A model generated the notes under the pieces. It saw only the letters and a list, made by a program, of their open reading frames with translations, had not been told where the DNA came from and did no database searches. The translations under genes and the position numbers were made by a program. A stretch of 42,121 nucleotides of DNA from Natronohydrobacter sp. GTDB taxonomy: Bacteria > Pseudomonadota > Alphaproteobacteria > Rhodobacterales > Rhodobacteraceae. The stretch lies in NCBI GenBank assembly GCA_030603695.1, contig JAUVXF010000024.1, positions 1-42,121 of the forward strand, given 5' to 3'. Position 1 is the stretch's first letter. Each line of letters begins with the position of its first letter. Shown here piece after piece: positions 17,502-26,099 of the stretch.

Positions 17502-18653
17502 TTATTTGACAGAGCCAGCCAACAGGCCGCGCACCAGATAGCGTTGCATTGTGAAGAAAACGGCCAGCGGCACAGCGATAGAGACAAAGGCCGCCGTGGC
17601 CAGAATGCCCCAATCGCCGCCACGAGAGCCAAGCAGATCATCCGCAATCTTTACGGTCATCACCTGCGTATCTGCGCCCGATGGCAAAAAGACCTTGGCC
17701 ACCAGCAGATCATTCCATGTCCACAAAAACTGGAAAATCGCAAAGCTGGCCAGCGCGGGAAAACTGAGGGGCAGGATGATACGGATGAAAATCTGAAAAT
17801 CGGTCGCGCCATCCACCCTTGCGCTCTCGATGATATCGCGCGGCAAACCGGCCATGTAATTGCGCAACAGATACACGGCCAAAGGCAGGCCAAAGCCGGT
17901 ATGCGCCAGCCATATCCCCACAAAGCTTTGGCCGATGCCAATATCAGTATGCAGCCGCAACAACGGCACAAGCGCCAGTTGCAGCGGCACAACCAACAGC
18001 CCCACCACTGCCGCAATCAACAGGCCCCGGCCCGGAAAATCCATCCATGCCAGCGCATAGGCCGCAAAGGCCGCAATCAGAATGGGGATAATCGTGGCCG
18101 GAATTGTCACTGTCAGCGTATTGATGAAGGCCCGATCCATGCCATCGGCAAACAGCACGGTCTGGTAATTGGCCAGCGTAAATTTGGGCGGGGTGCGGGC
18201 CTCGAAATACAGTGTCGGGCCACGATCCAGCGCCTCCGGGGCCTCTATGCGGTAGCTGCCATCGCGGTTTACCACAAGGTTGCCACCCCCGCGCAGTTCT
18301 GACACCTCACCGGCTACAAATTCGGTGGGCGCAACGGCGCGCGTGCCATAGGCGGCCACAACCCCCGCGCCATCGGGGAAATTGGCGGCCAAAGCGGGAT
18401 CGGCAAAGACATTGCCCTCCAGCACAAAGACGCCCCCCTCTTCGCGCGCGCCATCTGTGGCCACGCGGGTGCGGAAATTCAGATCCACCGCCATGGGCGC
18501 CAGCCACCAGCCCGAATTGGAAATCTGGTCACGATCCCGAAAGCTGGAAACAAACAGCCCCACCGTGGGCAACAGCCATAGCAGCACCAAAACCAGCACC
18601 GTGATATTCACGGCAACCCGCCCGCCCGAATTCTGCCCTGCGATATTGTCCAT
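17502..18653 (-). CDS. aglG: Alpha-glucoside ABC transporter permease 2
   Basis: A 383-residue inner-membrane permease of the CUT1/MalG type. One membrane span (about 15-35) is followed by a large Gly/Ala-rich loop of about 120 residues (to ~165), probably periplasmic. Five further spans follow. The cytoplasmic EAA loop that docks the ATPase reads [20 protein letters not shown]. The extended loop after the first helix is longer than in MalG-like permeases of comparable topology and agrees with AglG proteins. The C-terminus ends [13 protein letters not shown], a typical MalG-type ending. It pairs with aglF 14 bases upstream. Confidence 0.92.
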   Translation of the reverse strand: MDNIAGQNSGGRVAVNITVLVLVLLWLLPTVGLFVSSFRDRDQISNSGWWLAPMAVDLNFRTRVATDGAREEGGVFVLEGNVFADPALAANFPDGAGVVAAYGTRAVAPTEFVAGEVSELRGGGNLVVNRDGSYRIEAPEALDRGPTLYFEARTPPKFTLANYQTVLFADGMDRAFINTLTVTIPATIIPILIAAFAAYALAWMDFPGRGLLIAAVVGLLVVPLQLALVPLLRLHTDIGIGQSFVGIWLAHTGFGLPLAVYLLRNYMAGLPRDIIESARVDGATDFQIFIRIILPLSFPALASFAIFQFLWTWNDLLVAKVFLPSGADTQVMTVKIADDLLGSRGGDWGILATAAFVSIAVPLAVFFTMQRYLVRGLLAGSVK

Positions 18654-18667
18654 GATCCTGCCCCCCC

Positions 18668-19645
18668 TCAGCGCATCTCGGCGCGTGCTTGCCGGATGTT
18701 CCAGATCATCACAGGCAGCACCAGCAGCATGATGACAAAGGCCACCGCCGTCGCGCGGCCATCATCGCGGAACATATATGTCATCATGTAACTGGGCAGA
18801 ATATGCGTGCCGAAATTGCCGCCCGTCATGGTATAGACAATATCAAACACCTTCAGCACCAGAATGGTGATGGTTGTCCAGACCACGACAATCGTTCCCA
18901 TGATCTGCGGAACCTTGATCTTGAAAAACACCTGAAACGGGTTTGCCCCGTCAATGATCGCGGCCTCTATCGTTTCTTCGGGAATACCGCGCAGCGCCGC
19001 CGAAAGGATGACCATGGCAAAGCCTGTCTGTATCCAGACCAGAATGAACATCAGGAAAAAATTGTTCCAAAACTGCACTTGCAGCGGGTCTAGAACCGCC
19101 AAACCCATGGCATCGCGCAGCGCATTGATGATCCCGATATCGGGATTGGCCGAATAGACAAACCGCCAGATCAGCGAGGCCCCCACAAAGGAAATCGCCA
19201 TCGGCATGAAAATCAGCGATTTGGCAATATTGCCCCAGCGTAGACGGTCTGTCAGCTGCGCAATCAGCAGGCCAAAGAACGTGGCCAGCGCGGGCACAAC
19301 CAGCACCCAAAGCAGATTGTTGAACACGGCCACACGGAATGTGCCCTCATTGAACAGATCCACATAATTGCCCAGCCCAATGAAATTCGCGCCCGACCTG
19401 TCAAAAAGCGACCGGTAAAAAGACCCAACCACCGGATAGGCCAGATACACCCCCAGCGCAAACACCGCCGGAAACAGGAACAGCCAGGGCCGCACCTGAT
19501 TGGCGCGGTTGATATTGCGCCCGATATTGGCACCGCGTGCGGGAAAGATCACCTTGTCCAACAGCAGGTTAGAGCCGTAGAAATACCCCACGCACCCGCC
19601 CACGCCGATGATGATTGTCAAAATCCCTTGCAAGACAGGTGACAT
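18668..19645 (-). CDS. aglF: Alpha-glucoside ABC transporter permease 1
   Basis: A 325-residue inner-membrane permease of the MalF type. An N-terminal span (about 3-22) and a short cytoplasmic segment (PARGANIGRNINRANQVRP) precede the core spans. The EAA loop is ETIEAAIIDGANPFQVFFKIKVP, and spans follow to the C-terminal NIRQARAEMR. The ATG at 19645 (MSPVLQG) is preferred over 19693 because AAAGGG precedes it and the extra 16 residues are Cys/Gly-rich and unlike the family. It should form a heterodimer with AglG. Confidence 0.92.
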   Translation of the reverse strand: MSPVLQGILTIIIGVGGCVGYFYGSNLLLDKVIFPARGANIGRNINRANQVRPWLFLFPAVFALGVYLAYPVVGSFYRSLFDRSGANFIGLGNYVDLFNEGTFRVAVFNNLLWVLVVPALATFFGLLIAQLTDRLRWGNIAKSLIFMPMAISFVGASLIWRFVYSANPDIGIINALRDAMGLAVLDPLQVQFWNNFFLMFILVWIQTGFAMVILSAALRGIPEETIEAAIIDGANPFQVFFKIKVPQIMGTIVVVWTTITILVLKVFDIVYTMTGGNFGTHILPSYMMTYMFRDDGRATAVAFVIMLLVLPVMIWNIRQARAEMR

Positions 19646-19707
19646 GCCGCGCCCTTTCCCCCCGAAGTGACAGGCGGGGGCGCAGTATCGCACCCCCGCC
19701 CCTTGCC

Positions 19708-21060
19708 TTAGCGCATCGCCTGCCAGCGCGCCTGAATGGCATCTGCCGCCGCTTGCGCATCGCCTTGGGTGGTGTAATCCACCATCCCTGTCCAGAACGC
19801 GCCCGCGCCAATCTCGCCCGGCATCAGATCGGATGCATCAAAGCGGAAGGTTGTGGCATTCAGCAGGATTTCATTCATCGCGCGCAAAGATTCATTGGAA
19901 AACACATCCAGATTCACGCCGGTATGCGGTGTCAGGAAACCCGATTGCGCCATCCAGACTTCATGCGCGATCGGGGTCTTGAAGAACTCTATCAACCCAC
20001 GCGCAGCGGGGCTGTCACTGGTAATGGCAAACACCGTGCCCGCACCCAGAACCGGGTTGCCCAGATCACCCGCGCCCGATGACGGGAAATAGAAGAAATC
20101 ATAATCCGCGCCATATTCCGCCCCTTCTGGGAAGAAGGTGGGGATAAACGACGCTTGTTTATGCATGTAGCAGGCAGGCGGAATCTGGAACAGGCCCGCC
20201 GGGCTGTCGCGGAAATCGGTGGTGGCGGATGCTTCCGGCCCCCCCTGCGCCCAACCGTCAGAGCGCACGAACTGGCCATACATTTCAATAGCCTGCACCA
20301 CTTCGGGCGAATTGAACGCCAGTTCATTGCTTACCCAGGCGTCATACACCTCTGGGGCATGCAGGCGCAGCATCATGTCTTCCACCCAATCGGTCGCGGG
20401 CCAGCCGGTTGCCGCACCAGAGCCAAGGCCAATGCACCAGGGCGTGCCGCCATCGGCCACAATCTGTTCAGACAGCGCGATCAGGTCTTCCAGCGTTTCG
20501 GGCACATCATAGCCCGCTTCTTCAAACTGTTCGGGCGAATACCAGACCAGCGATTTCACATCCACTTTGTAGAAGAACCCAAACATTTCCGCCGCGCCAT
20601 CCGCGCCGGCATAGGTTCCCAAATCCACCCAGGATTGCCCGGCGGCATAGTTTTCCACCATCCATTGCGCAGTTTCCGCACCCAAAGGCGCCAAAGCCCC
20701 CCGCGCGGCCATATCCGCCGCAAGGCCGGGCTGCGGGAAAACGGCCAGATTGGGCGCAGAATTGGCCTGCACGGCAATCACGATATCTTGCTCGAAACTG
20801 TCAGAACCGGAATAGCGCACATCCGCGCCGGTTGCGGCGGCGAAATAGGCCAGCATGTTATTGACCATCTGGCCATCAGCCCCTGTCCAAGGCCCGGTGA
20901 TGGTCAGCGTCTCTCCCGCGAAATCATGGGCGGCGGCGAAGGCGTCAAAACTCTCCCAGTTAAAGCCATCTGTGCCCGGCGCGATAATCAGGTCTTGCCC
21001 CTGCGCGGCCCCGGCTGTCAGGGCCAGTGCGGCAACGCCGGCATAAAATTTGGATTTCAT
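19708..21060 (-). CDS. aglE: Alpha-glucoside ABC transporter substrate-binding protein
   Basis: A 450-residue periplasmic binding protein of the extracellular solute-binding family 1. The signal peptide MKSKFYAGVAALALTAGAAQG ends at a standard AQG-Q/D site near residue 21. The mature protein has the usual two-lobe pattern, with LTITGPWTGADGQ near the N-terminus, TGADVRYSGSDSFEQDI and a C-terminal helical tail. The ATG at 21060 lies 6 bases after GGGAGG; the nearby ATG at 21066 directly abuts that site and is less likely. First gene of the leftward operon and divergent from aglR. Confidence 0.92.
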   Translation of the reverse strand: MKSKFYAGVAALALTAGAAQGQDLIIAPGTDGFNWESFDAFAAAHDFAGETLTITGPWTGADGQMVNNMLAYFAAATGADVRYSGSDSFEQDIVIAVQANSAPNLAVFPQPGLAADMAARGALAPLGAETAQWMVENYAAGQSWVDLGTYAGADGAAEMFGFFYKVDVKSLVWYSPEQFEEAGYDVPETLEDLIALSEQIVADGGTPWCIGLGSGAATGWPATDWVEDMMLRLHAPEVYDAWVSNELAFNSPEVVQAIEMYGQFVRSDGWAQGGPEASATTDFRDSPAGLFQIPPACYMHKQASFIPTFFPEGAEYGADYDFFYFPSSGAGDLGNPVLGAGTVFAITSDSPAARGLIEFFKTPIAHEVWMAQSGFLTPHTGVNLDVFSNESLRAMNEILLNATTFRFDASDLMPGEIGAGAFWTGMVDYTTQGDAQAAADAIQARWQAMR

Positions 21061-21145
21061 TGTCATCCTCCCAAGGTTGACTGGTGTTATGCACAATTCT
21101 TGCGCTTGCGCTGATCAACATCCCAGCAGTATGGAATCAATTTTT

Positions 21146-21157
21146 CAAACCGCTTTG
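21146..21157. promoter_or_regulatory. LacI-type operator candidate upstream of aglE
   Basis: CAAACCGCTTTG has the central CG and flanking AAA/TTT symmetry of LacI/GalR-family operators, with one mismatched pair. It lies 86 bases upstream of the aglE start, in the gap shared with the LacI-family gene aglR. On the minus strand it falls between a weak -35-like TTGCGC and a -10-like AAAAAT spaced by 17 bases. Repressor binding there would block the aglE promoter. Confidence 0.5.
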
Positions 21158-21270
21158 GATAGGCGCAAACTGGATTAACTTTGCTGCCCTGTCAAATCAT
21201 TTTCGCGTAAGCCCCCTTATTTCCTTATGCTTTTTGCAGGTGCAGAAAAATCCCTCTCAAATTAAGCCCT

Positions 21271-21299
21271 TTGCATATCCGCAAAATTTTGCTTACAGT
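21271..21299 (+). promoter_or_regulatory. Candidate aglR promoter overlapping a perfect palindrome
   Basis: TTGCAT (21271-21276) and TACAGT (21294-21299) are spaced by 17 bases, 30 bases before the aglR ATG. The spacer contains the perfect 12-base palindrome GCAAAATTTTGC (21281-21292). Box scores are only moderate. Confidence 0.4.
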
Positions 21300-21329
21300 C
21301 GCCCAAATCCAACACGGTTTGGCTGAAAA

Positions 21330-22361
21330 ATGAGCGTTACCCTCAAACAACTGGCCGCCTCTCTGGGGCTGTCGCCCACCACGGTCAGCCGGGCGCTGAA
21401 TGGCTTTCCCGAAGTCAACGCCGCCACCCGCGCGCGCGTGAGAGAGGCGGCAGAGCGCCTGAATTACCACCCCAAGCCCCGCGCCAAAAGCCTTGCCACA
21501 GGCCGCGCGCAGGCCATTGGCCATGTTATCCCGCTGTCCACCAGCCACGAGATTGTAAATCCCATCTTTGCCGATTTCATCGCAGGCGCAGGCGAAATCT
21601 ATGGCCAATCGGGCTATGAAATGATCTTGCGCGTTGTCGCCGATGCCGAGGAAGAGCGCGCCTACAGCGATCTGGTTGCCCGCCGCGCGGTGGATGGCGT
21701 GATGGTGCATGGCCCGCGCATCCGCGATGCCCGCGTGCCGCTTTTGGATAGCCTTGGCATTCCGTTTCTGGTGCATGGCCGCACCTCGGAAATCACCAGC
21801 CCCTATTCCTGGCTGGATATCAACAACAAACGCGCCTTTCAGCGGGCCACGCAATTTCTAAGCGATCTGGGCCATCGCCGCATTGCCCTTGTCAATGGTC
21901 TGGAAGATATGGATTTCGCCGCCCGCCGCCGCCGTGGCTATCTGGAAGCGCTGGAAACCGCCCATATCCCCCCCGATCCCGCGCTGATGCGACAGGCCGA
22001 AATGACAGAGCCATATGGCTACCGCGCAGGGCTGGAAATGATGCGCCTGCCACAGCCGCCCACCGCTTTTCTGGCCTCTTCCATGATCGTGGCTTACGGG
22101 TTGCGCCGCGCCATGTCCGATCTGGGGCTGAAACTGGGGCGCGATATTTCCATTGTCACCCATGATGATGAACTCTCATATCTGCCCAATGATGGCGATA
22201 TTCCCATGTTCACCGCCACCCGTTCCTCTGTGCGCGAAGCAGGGCGCCGCGCCGCGCGGATGCTGTTGCAACTGGTCACACAGCCCACAGATGCACCGCT
22301 GACAGAAATGATGGAAGCGGCCCTTGTGCTGGGCGCTTCCACCGGGCCGGCCCCAAAATGA
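21330..22361 (+). CDS. aglR: LacI-family transcriptional regulator of the agl locus
   Basis: A 343-residue repressor-type regulator. The N-terminal helix-turn-helix is at residues 3-25 (TLKQLAASLGLSPTTVSRAL), followed by the hinge (NGFPEVNAATRARVREAAERLNYHP). A periplasmic-binding-protein-like sugar domain fills the rest (GHVIPLSTSHEIVNPIFADFIAGAGE, FLVHGRT, ALVNGLEDMDFAARRRGY-type segments). It is divergent from aglE and overlaps the beta-glucosidase start by ATGA, so it is probably co-transcribed with that gene and glucokinase. Control of aglEFGAK in response to alpha-glucosides is inferred from gene position. The sugar that releases it is not known from sequence. Confidence 0.92.
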   Translation: MSVTLKQLAASLGLSPTTVSRALNGFPEVNAATRARVREAAERLNYHPKPRAKSLATGRAQAIGHVIPLSTSHEIVNPIFADFIAGAGEIYGQSGYEMILRVVADAEEERAYSDLVARRAVDGVMVHGPRIRDARVPLLDSLGIPFLVHGRTSEITSPYSWLDINNKRAFQRATQFLSDLGHRRIALVNGLEDMDFAARRRRGYLEALETAHIPPDPALMRQAEMTEPYGYRAGLEMMRLPQPPTAFLASSMIVAYGLRRAMSDLGLKLGRDISIVTHDDELSYLPNDGDIPMFTATRSSVREAGRRAARMLLQLVTQPTDAPLTEMMEAALVLGASTGPAPK

Positions 22362-23695
22362 GCAAGCAAATGACAGATAACATGACTTTCACCCGCGCCG
22401 ATTTCCCCCCCGGTTTTGCCTTTGGCGTGGCGACATCGGCCTATCAGATAGAAGGGCACGCCCAAGGCGGGGCGGGCCGCACCCATTGGGATGATTTCGC
22501 CGCCACGCCGGGGAATGTGGTGCGCGCCGAAAACGGCGCACGCGCCTGCGACCATTACACCCGCTGGCCGGAAGATCTGGATCTGATCCGCGATGCGGGC
22601 TTTGATATCTACCGCTTTTCGGCATCCTGGGCGCGGGTCATGCCCGAAGGGCGCGGCGCGGTAAATGCCGCGGGCCTGGATTTCTATGAACGGCTGGTAG
22701 ATGGCATGCTGGCGCGCGGGCTGAAACCCGCGCTCACCCTCTATCACTGGGAATTGCCCTCTCCGCTGGCCGATCTGGGGGGCTGGCGCAACCGCGATAT
22801 TGCAGGCTGGTTTGCCGAGTATACCGAGGCGCTCTGCCGCCGCATCGGTGACAGGCTCTGGTCTGTCGCCCCGGTGAACGAGCCGTGGTGCGTGGGCTGG
22901 CTGTCACATTTTCTGGGCCTGCATGCGCCGGGCCTGCGCGATATTCGCGCCACCGCCCATGCCATGCATCATGTGGGCCTTGCCCATGGCCGCGCCATTC
23001 AGGTTATGCGCGGGCTTGGCATGGGCAATCTGGGGGCCGTGTGCAATTTTGAATATGCCCTGCCCCGCAGCGATAGCCCCGCAGATCACGCCGCAGCCCG
23101 GCTTTACGACGGCATCTATAACCGCTGGTTTCTGGGTGCCATGTTTCGCGGCCAGTATCCGGCAGATGTGCTGGACGGGCTGGGACAGCATATGCCCAAA
23201 GGCTGGGAAGCAGATATGGCAACCATTGCGCAACCGCTGGATTGGCTGGGCGTGAATTACTATACCTGCAAACGCATTGCCCATGCCCCCGGCCCCTGGC
23301 CTGCCCTGTCGGAACACTTGGGCGATCTGCCCCAAACCCAGATGGGCTGGGAAATCTGCCCCGAAGGGCTGCACCATTTCCTGCATTTCGCCCAAAGCTA
23401 TGCCAATGGCCTGCCGATATACGTTACCGAAAACGGCATGGCCAATCCCGACCAACCGGGCCAGCCAGACAGCGCGCGGATAGACTACCTCAACCAGCAT
23501 ATCGCCGCCGCCCGCCGCGCCATGGCCGAAGGTGTGCGGCTGGAGGGCTATATCATCTGGTCACTTCTGGATAATTACGAATGGTCTTTGGGCTATGAAA
23601 AGCGCTTTGGCCTTGTCCATGTGGATTTTGAGAGCTTGCAGCGCCAGCCAAAAGCATCGTATCACGCCCTGAAGGCCGCGTTAGCGCGAACATAG
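22358..23695 (+). CDS. Beta-glucosidase, GH1 family
   Basis: A 445-residue retaining glycoside hydrolase without a signal peptide, so it acts on imported or cytoplasmic beta-glucosides. GH1 hallmarks are FAFGVATSAYQIEG (about 20-33), FSASWARVMPEG, acid/base E175 in APVNEPW, NYYT, nucleophile E358 in YVTENG, and WSLLDNYEWSLGYEKRFGL near the C-terminus. The ATG overlaps the aglR stop (ATGA), so translation is coupled. Possible later in-frame starts are at the M residues 5 and 9. Its presence beside an alpha-glucoside transporter suggests the locus handles both anomeric types, or that the transporter is less specific than its name. Confidence 0.93.
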   Translation: MSKQMTDNMTFTRADFPPGFAFGVATSAYQIEGHAQGGAGRTHWDDFAATPGNVVRAENGARACDHYTRWPEDLDLIRDAGFDIYRFSASWARVMPEGRGAVNAAGLDFYERLVDGMLARGLKPALTLYHWELPSPLADLGGWRNRDIAGWFAEYTEALCRRIGDRLWSVAPVNEPWCVGWLSHFLGLHAPGLRDIRATAHAMHHVGLAHGRAIQVMRGLGMGNLGAVCNFEYALPRSDSPADHAAARLYDGIYNRWFLGAMFRGQYPADVLDGLGQHMPKGWEADMATIAQPLDWLGVNYYTCKRIAHAPGPWPALSEHLGDLPQTQMGWEICPEGLHHFLHFAQSYANGLPIYVTENGMANPDQPGQPDSARIDYLNQHIAAARRAMAEGVRLEGYIIWSLLDNYEWSLGYEKRFGLVHVDFESLQRQPKASYHALKAALART

Positions 23696-23721
23696 CCGCA
23701 AAGCATAGGGCAAGGCAAAAG

Positions 23722-24669
23722 ATGACACAGGGCGAAACCACGGTTCTGGTGGCCGATGTGGGCGGCACCAATACGCGCGTGGCGCTGGCACAGGGGCGCG
23801 CGCTGATAGAGGGCGCGACACAGCGTTTCCGCAATGCCGAATTTGACGGGCTGGAAGCGGTGCTGCGCGCCTATCTTGCACGCCACCCTGTCACCCCCGC
23901 CCGCGCCGCCATCGCACTGGCAGGGCCAGTGCAGGGCGATCGGGCCGAGATGACAAATCTGGGCTGGCATGTGCAGGCCCCCGATTTGGCGCAGGCCAGC
24001 GGGATAGGCCATATCGCACTGCTGAATGATTTGCAGGCCCAAGGCCATGCCATGCCCTATCTGGCGCAATCGCATCTGCGCATGGTGCGCGGTGCTGCGC
24101 CCCAGCCCGGTACAAAGCTGGTGATCGGGCTGGGCACAGGGGTAAATGCCGCGCCCATCTATCCTTTGGGCGCGGGCCATATCGTGCCCCCGGCCGAAGC
24201 GGGGCATATCCACCTTCCCCTCAAAGGGGCCGAAGATTACAGGCTGGCCGATTGGCTGACAGCCCAGCGCGGCTTTGCCTCTGTCGAAGATGTGCTGTCG
24301 GGCGCAGGGTTGGAACGGCTTTATGCCTTCCACAGCCCCGACCACCCACAGCGGGAGGCAGGCGCGATCATGGCCGCCATCGCGGCAGGGGATGGGCAGG
24401 CGCAACAGGTGGGGCGGCATTATGTGCGGCTTCTGGCGCAGCTTTGCGCCGATCTGGCGCTGACAACCCTGCCCTTTGGCGGAATATACCTGATTGGCGG
24501 CGTGGCCCGCGCCTTCGGGCCGTTTCTGGCCGATTTCGGCTTTGAACAGGGCTTTACCGCCATGGGCCGCTTTTCCGAGATCGTGGCGCGCTTTCCCGTG
24601 GCGATAGTGGAAGATGATTACGCGGCCCTTTCAGGCTGCGCGGCCTATCTGTCGGGGCAAGTGGCCTAG
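23722..24669 (+). CDS. glk: Glucokinase
   Basis: A 315-residue hexokinase-like kinase of the bacterial Glk family that phosphorylates glucose with ATP. The phosphate-binding loop VADVGGTNTRVAL is at residues 9-21, and the glucose-binding LLNDLQAQ is near residue 100. GLGTGVNAAPIYPLGAGHIVPPAEAGHIHLP provides the ATP- and sugar-contacting loops (about 134-165). IYLIGGVARAF near residue 255 is the adenosine motif. It lies 26 bases after the GH1 gene and supplies the step after AglA and GH1 hydrolysis. It converges with the next gene with only 4 bases between stop codons. Confidence 0.94.
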   Translation: MTQGETTVLVADVGGTNTRVALAQGRALIEGATQRFRNAEFDGLEAVLRAYLARHPVTPARAAIALAGPVQGDRAEMTNLGWHVQAPDLAQASGIGHIALLNDLQAQGHAMPYLAQSHLRMVRGAAPQPGTKLVIGLGTGVNAAPIYPLGAGHIVPPAEAGHIHLPLKGAEDYRLADWLTAQRGFASVEDVLSGAGLERLYAFHSPDHPQREAGAIMAAIAAGDGQAQQVGRHYVRLLAQLCADLALTTLPFGGIYLIGGVARAFGPFLADFGFEQGFTAMGRFSEIVARFPVAIVEDDYAALSGCAAYLSGQVA

Positions 24670-24673
24670 CGCC

Positions 24674-25285
24674 TTACAGCCCCGCGCGCAGCGGCATGCG
24701 CTGGCCCAGCGCATTCAGCGCATAGGCACAGCCCACAAACCCCGCCAGCAAAACCCCGGCATTCAGCGCCACAGCCGCCAGCCCCAGCGCCTCTATATTC
24801 AGAAACGGGTAGGGATAGCGCCCGCCCAAAGCCCCCCGCACCAGCGCATAAACCCCATAGCCAAAGGGCCATAGCAGCCATAACAGCGGCTGTCCCCCGC
24901 GCGGGGTGGCGCGGCTTGTTTCCATCAGCCAAAACCACAGCATCAGCGCAGGCAACAGGCTGTGTAACGCATGATCCACCCACCAGCGCAGCCCGGAAAA
25001 GGCGAAAAGATGCGCCAGAAGGGTATGATACACCAGCCCCACCATAGCCATGGACAGGGTAATCATGCTCATCCAGCCAAAGGGCAAGCGCCGCCCGGTG
25101 ACAGCAATGGTCAGCATCGTAGCGGCCATCAGCAGATTGGTCAGGATGGTGAAAAACCCCGCCATCGCCCATAATGCCACCCCAAGGCTTTGCCCGCGCC
25201 CCAGCCGCAGCCCCAGTTGCGTGCCCAGCGCTGCAAGGCCAATCAGGCCAATCAGCCCGGCGGTAATGCGATATTTCGGGTTCAT
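24674..25285 (-). CDS. Pr6Pr-family integral membrane protein
   Basis: A 203-residue protein with about six hydrophobic spans and few charged residues. FFTILTNLL (about residue 45), a central Tyr/His pattern in VGLVYHTLLAHLF, the following HALHSLLPALMLWFW and a late GRYPYPFLN are features of the Pr6Pr (FAR-17a/AIG1-like) membrane proteins, whose biochemical role is unsettled. The ATG at 25285 has AGAGGCAGG just upstream; an upstream start at 25378 would run into the recO promoter region. It is divergent from recO, with 91 bases between them. Confidence 0.8.
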   Translation of the reverse strand: MNPKYRITAGLIGLIGLAALGTQLGLRLGRGQSLGVALWAMAGFFTILTNLLMAATMLTIAVTGRRLPFGWMSMITLSMAMVGLVYHTLLAHLFAFSGLRWWVDHALHSLLPALMLWFWLMETSRATPRGGQPLLWLLWPFGYGVYALVRGALGGRYPYPFLNIEALGLAAVALNAGVLLAGFVGCAYALNALGQRMPLRAGL

Positions 25286-25376
25286 CCTGCCTCTGTATGC
25301 TTTGGGCGTAACATAGGGGCAGGCCGCGAAAAGGAAAACACTTGCCGCCGCGCGGCCAAGGCGGCACATCTGGCGC

Positions 25377-26087
25377 ATGGATTGGCGCGATCAGGGTATA
25401 TTGCTGGCAATGCGGCCACATGGCGAAACCAGCGCCGTGATAGAGGTATTCACGCCGCTGCATGGCCGCCATGCCGGGATCGTGCGGGGCGGGGCCTCGC
25501 GCAAGATGGCGGCCACGCTGCAACCGGGCGCGCAACTGGATCTGACATGGCGCGCGCGCTTGCAAGACCAGCTTGGCAGCTTTGCGGTGGAATTGATCCA
25601 GACCCGCGCGGGCCATGTGATGGGCGACAGGCTGGCGCTGGCGGGGCTAAGCGCGGCTTGCGCGCTGTGCCGCTATGCCCTGCCCGAACGCATGGCTTAT
25701 CCCGGCCTCTATGCCAGCACGCTGGCACTGTTTGACAGCTTTGGCCAGCCCGGCTGGCTGCGCGCCTATGCGCTGTGGGAATTGGCGCTGCTGGAGGAAA
25801 CAGGCTTTGGCCTTGATCTGGCCCAATGCGCTGTCACAGGGCGGGCCGATGGGCTGGCCTATGTCTCGCCCCGCACAGGGCGCGCGGTAACGCGCGAGGG
25901 TGCGGGCGACTATGCCGCGCGGCTTTTGGTGCTGCCCCAAGCCCTTGTCAGCAATGCGCCCTTCGATCATCAGGCCGCGCGCGATGCGCTGCACCTTAGC
26001 GGCCATTTCCTGCATAGCTGGCTGGCAGAGGCCATAGGCCGCCCCCTGCCCGAACCCCGCGCGCGCCTTCTGGCGGCACTGGGCTAA
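25377..26087 (+). CDS. recO: DNA repair protein RecO
   Basis: A 236-residue recombination mediator that helps RecR load RecA onto SSB-coated single-stranded DNA. The N-terminal OB fold is clear (DWRDQGILLAMRPHGETSAVIEVFTPLHGRHAGIVRGGASRK, residues 2-43), followed by LQPGAQLDLTWRAR. The helical C-terminal domain contains the SAACALCRYALPER region and WALWELALLEETGFGLDL-like segments characteristic of RecO. Length is normal. It ends 12 bases before the convergent ligase gene, so the two repair genes meet tail to tail. Confidence 0.93.
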   Translation: MDWRDQGILLAMRPHGETSAVIEVFTPLHGRHAGIVRGGASRKMAATLQPGAQLDLTWRARLQDQLGSFAVELIQTRAGHVMGDRLALAGLSAACALCRYALPERMAYPGLYASTLALFDSFGQPGWLRAYALWELALLEETGFGLDLAQCAVTGRADGLAYVSPRTGRAVTREGAGDYAARLLVLPQALVSNAPFDHQAARDALHLSGHFLHSWLAEAIGRPLPEPRARLLAALG

Positions 26088-26099
26088 GCGCGGGGGCAC

